In this document: positions 61,425 to 64,000 of the stretch, one piece after another
Numbering within the stretch: position 1 is the stretch's first letter
How the letters are laid out: each line of letters opens with the position of its first letter
NCBI RefSeq assembly: GCF_040239565.1
Contig: NZ_JBEHWS010000001.1
Location: forward strand, 62,001 to 126,000
From: Fulvimarina sp040239565
GTDB lineage: Bacteria; Pseudomonadota; Alphaproteobacteria; Rhizobiales; Rhizobiaceae
Direction of reading: 5' to 3'
Length of the DNA: 64,000 nucleotides
Made by a program: the position numbers and the translations under genes
Notes under the pieces: model-generated
Databases searched by the model: none
The model's input: the letters and a program-made list of their open reading frames with translations, nothing else
What the model was told of the DNA's origin: nothing

Positions 61425-61505
61425 CCGTTAGATCACCTCTGTTTCAACCAGAAAGACCGCCGGTTACCCGGTCAAAAGATTGGCCAACACGAAGCAAGAT
61501 CATCG

Positions 61506-62051
61506 ATGTCTAAAGAAACCAGTAAGTTCCTGTCCTACATCCTGCGTCATGCGCCAGACACTATCGGTCTGACGCTGGGCGAAGGCGGCTGGGTTGGAGT
61601 GGACGAATTGATCTCGAAGGCGCGAGCGGCAGGTAAACAGCTCGACGAAGAGACGCTGAAGCAGATCGTGGCAACTAGCGACAAAAAGCGCTTTACGCTT
61701 TCAGATGATGGCCGACACATACGAGCGGCGCAGGGGCATTCGGTGACGGTTGCGCTCGGCCTCGAACCAGTCGAGCCCCTCGACGTGCTATATCACGGTA
61801 CCGCAACTCGGGTCCTCGATGTCATCTTGGCTGAAGGTCTGGCTCCACAAAGCCGCCAGCAGGTCCATCTGTCGTCTGATGAAGAGACGGCGGTGAAGGT
61901 CGGTATGCGTCACGGCAAGCCGGTTGTCCTAGCAGTCGACGCCAAGCGTATGCAGGCTGACGGTCATCGTTTTTTTCGGGCTGACAACGGCGTCTGGCTG
62001 ACGGACGCCGTGCCGCCCGCATATCTTGAAGTTCTTTCGCCTAGAGGTTGA
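61506..62051 (+). CDS. kptA: RNA 2'-phosphotransferase KptA/Tpt1
   Basis: A 181-residue NAD-dependent enzyme that removes an internal 2'-phosphate from RNA (the final step of tRNA splicing in eukaryotes; the bacterial role is unclear). Signatures are SKFLSYILRHAP with the Arg-His pair, the winged-helix part GWVGVDELI, and the ADP-ribosyltransferase-like YHGTATRVLDVILAEGL, HLSSDEETAVKVGMRHGKPVVL and FFRADNGVWLTDAVPP. It is intact. It sits beside a decayed gene and inside the pccB-pccA interval, ending 5 bases before pccA. Confidence 0.93.
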   Translation: MSKETSKFLSYILRHAPDTIGLTLGEGGWVGVDELISKARAAGKQLDEETLKQIVATSDKKRFTLSDDGRHIRAAQGHSVTVALGLEPVEPLDVLYHGTATRVLDVILAEGLAPQSRQQVHLSSDEETAVKVGMRHGKPVVLAVDAKRMQADGHRFFRADNGVWLTDAVPPAYLEVLSPRG

Positions 62052-62056
62052 TTTCA

Positions 62057-64000
<1,944 letters not shown>

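Overview
The window is a G+C-rich chromosomal segment of an alphaproteobacterium. It is most likely a member of the Hyphomicrobiales (Rhizobiales), perhaps an Aurantimonadaceae-like marine or plant-associated lineage. The family placement is inference. The order-level call rests on the MotC/MotD-type flagellar genes, the petP-petR regulator pair, a tandem-fold dCTP deaminase, a SAM-II riboswitch on metZ, an RpoH promoter plus CIRCE element on groESL, full CtrA boxes, and a leuS-lptE-holA run. Three parS (ParB-binding) sites lie at about 3.6, 13.2 and 19.2 kb, so the window is probably origin-proximal. Almost all DNA is coding, and the long antisense ORFs are G+C-driven shadows.

Layout. 0-6.4 kb: 3' part of NAD-glutamate dehydrogenase, a 44-residue basic protein, a MOSC protein and a metallo-beta-lactamase-fold hydrolase. 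6.5-11.1 kb: a formaldehyde-activating-enzyme homologue, the petP-petR-histidine kinase operon and divergent ilvE. 11.1-19.9 kb: a sparse stretch, a periplasmic glycerophosphodiesterase, a DASS anion transporter, tadE-tadG, a YqaA/DedA membrane protein, DUF2852, a YgjP-type metallopeptidase and yggS. 20-27 kb: a TacA/TacT-type toxin-antitoxin pair, leuS-lptE-holA, ycaQ and DUF1761. 27-34.6 kb: acs, a 580-base stretch holding a candidate structured RNA, a conserved small protein, a lytic transglycosylase, a GST, a mannitol dehydrogenase-family enzyme and a TSUP transporter. 34.7-38.8 kb: riboswitch-controlled metZ, two unfamiliar lower-G+C genes, and dcd.

38.8-45.5 kb: a leftward flagellar operon fliF, fliH-like, motB, motC, fliK/motD with two CtrA-type boxes in front of it. 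45.7-52.6 kb: an Rrf2 regulator with a TSUP transporter, a Cache-HAMP-HWE kinase, ampR, and a divergent CtrA-boxed unit of a small secreted protein and a class B penicillin-binding protein. 52.7-58.4 kb: groESL, then a translationally coupled rightward operon of a HAD protein, ribF and two SDRs. 58.5-64 kb: pccB, yghU, a gene remnant, kptA and the 5' part of pccA.

Functionally the window mixes housekeeping (translation, replication clamp loading, LPS export, chaperones, FAD synthesis), central carbon and nitrogen metabolism (GDH, Acs, propionyl-CoA carboxylase, IlvE, MetZ), motility and adhesion (flagellum, Tad), and envelope growth. Signs of insertion are limited to the toxin-antitoxin pair, the two genes between metZ and dcd, and the remnant plus kptA in the pcc region. 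No tRNA, rRNA, CRISPR array, transposase or prophage was recognised.
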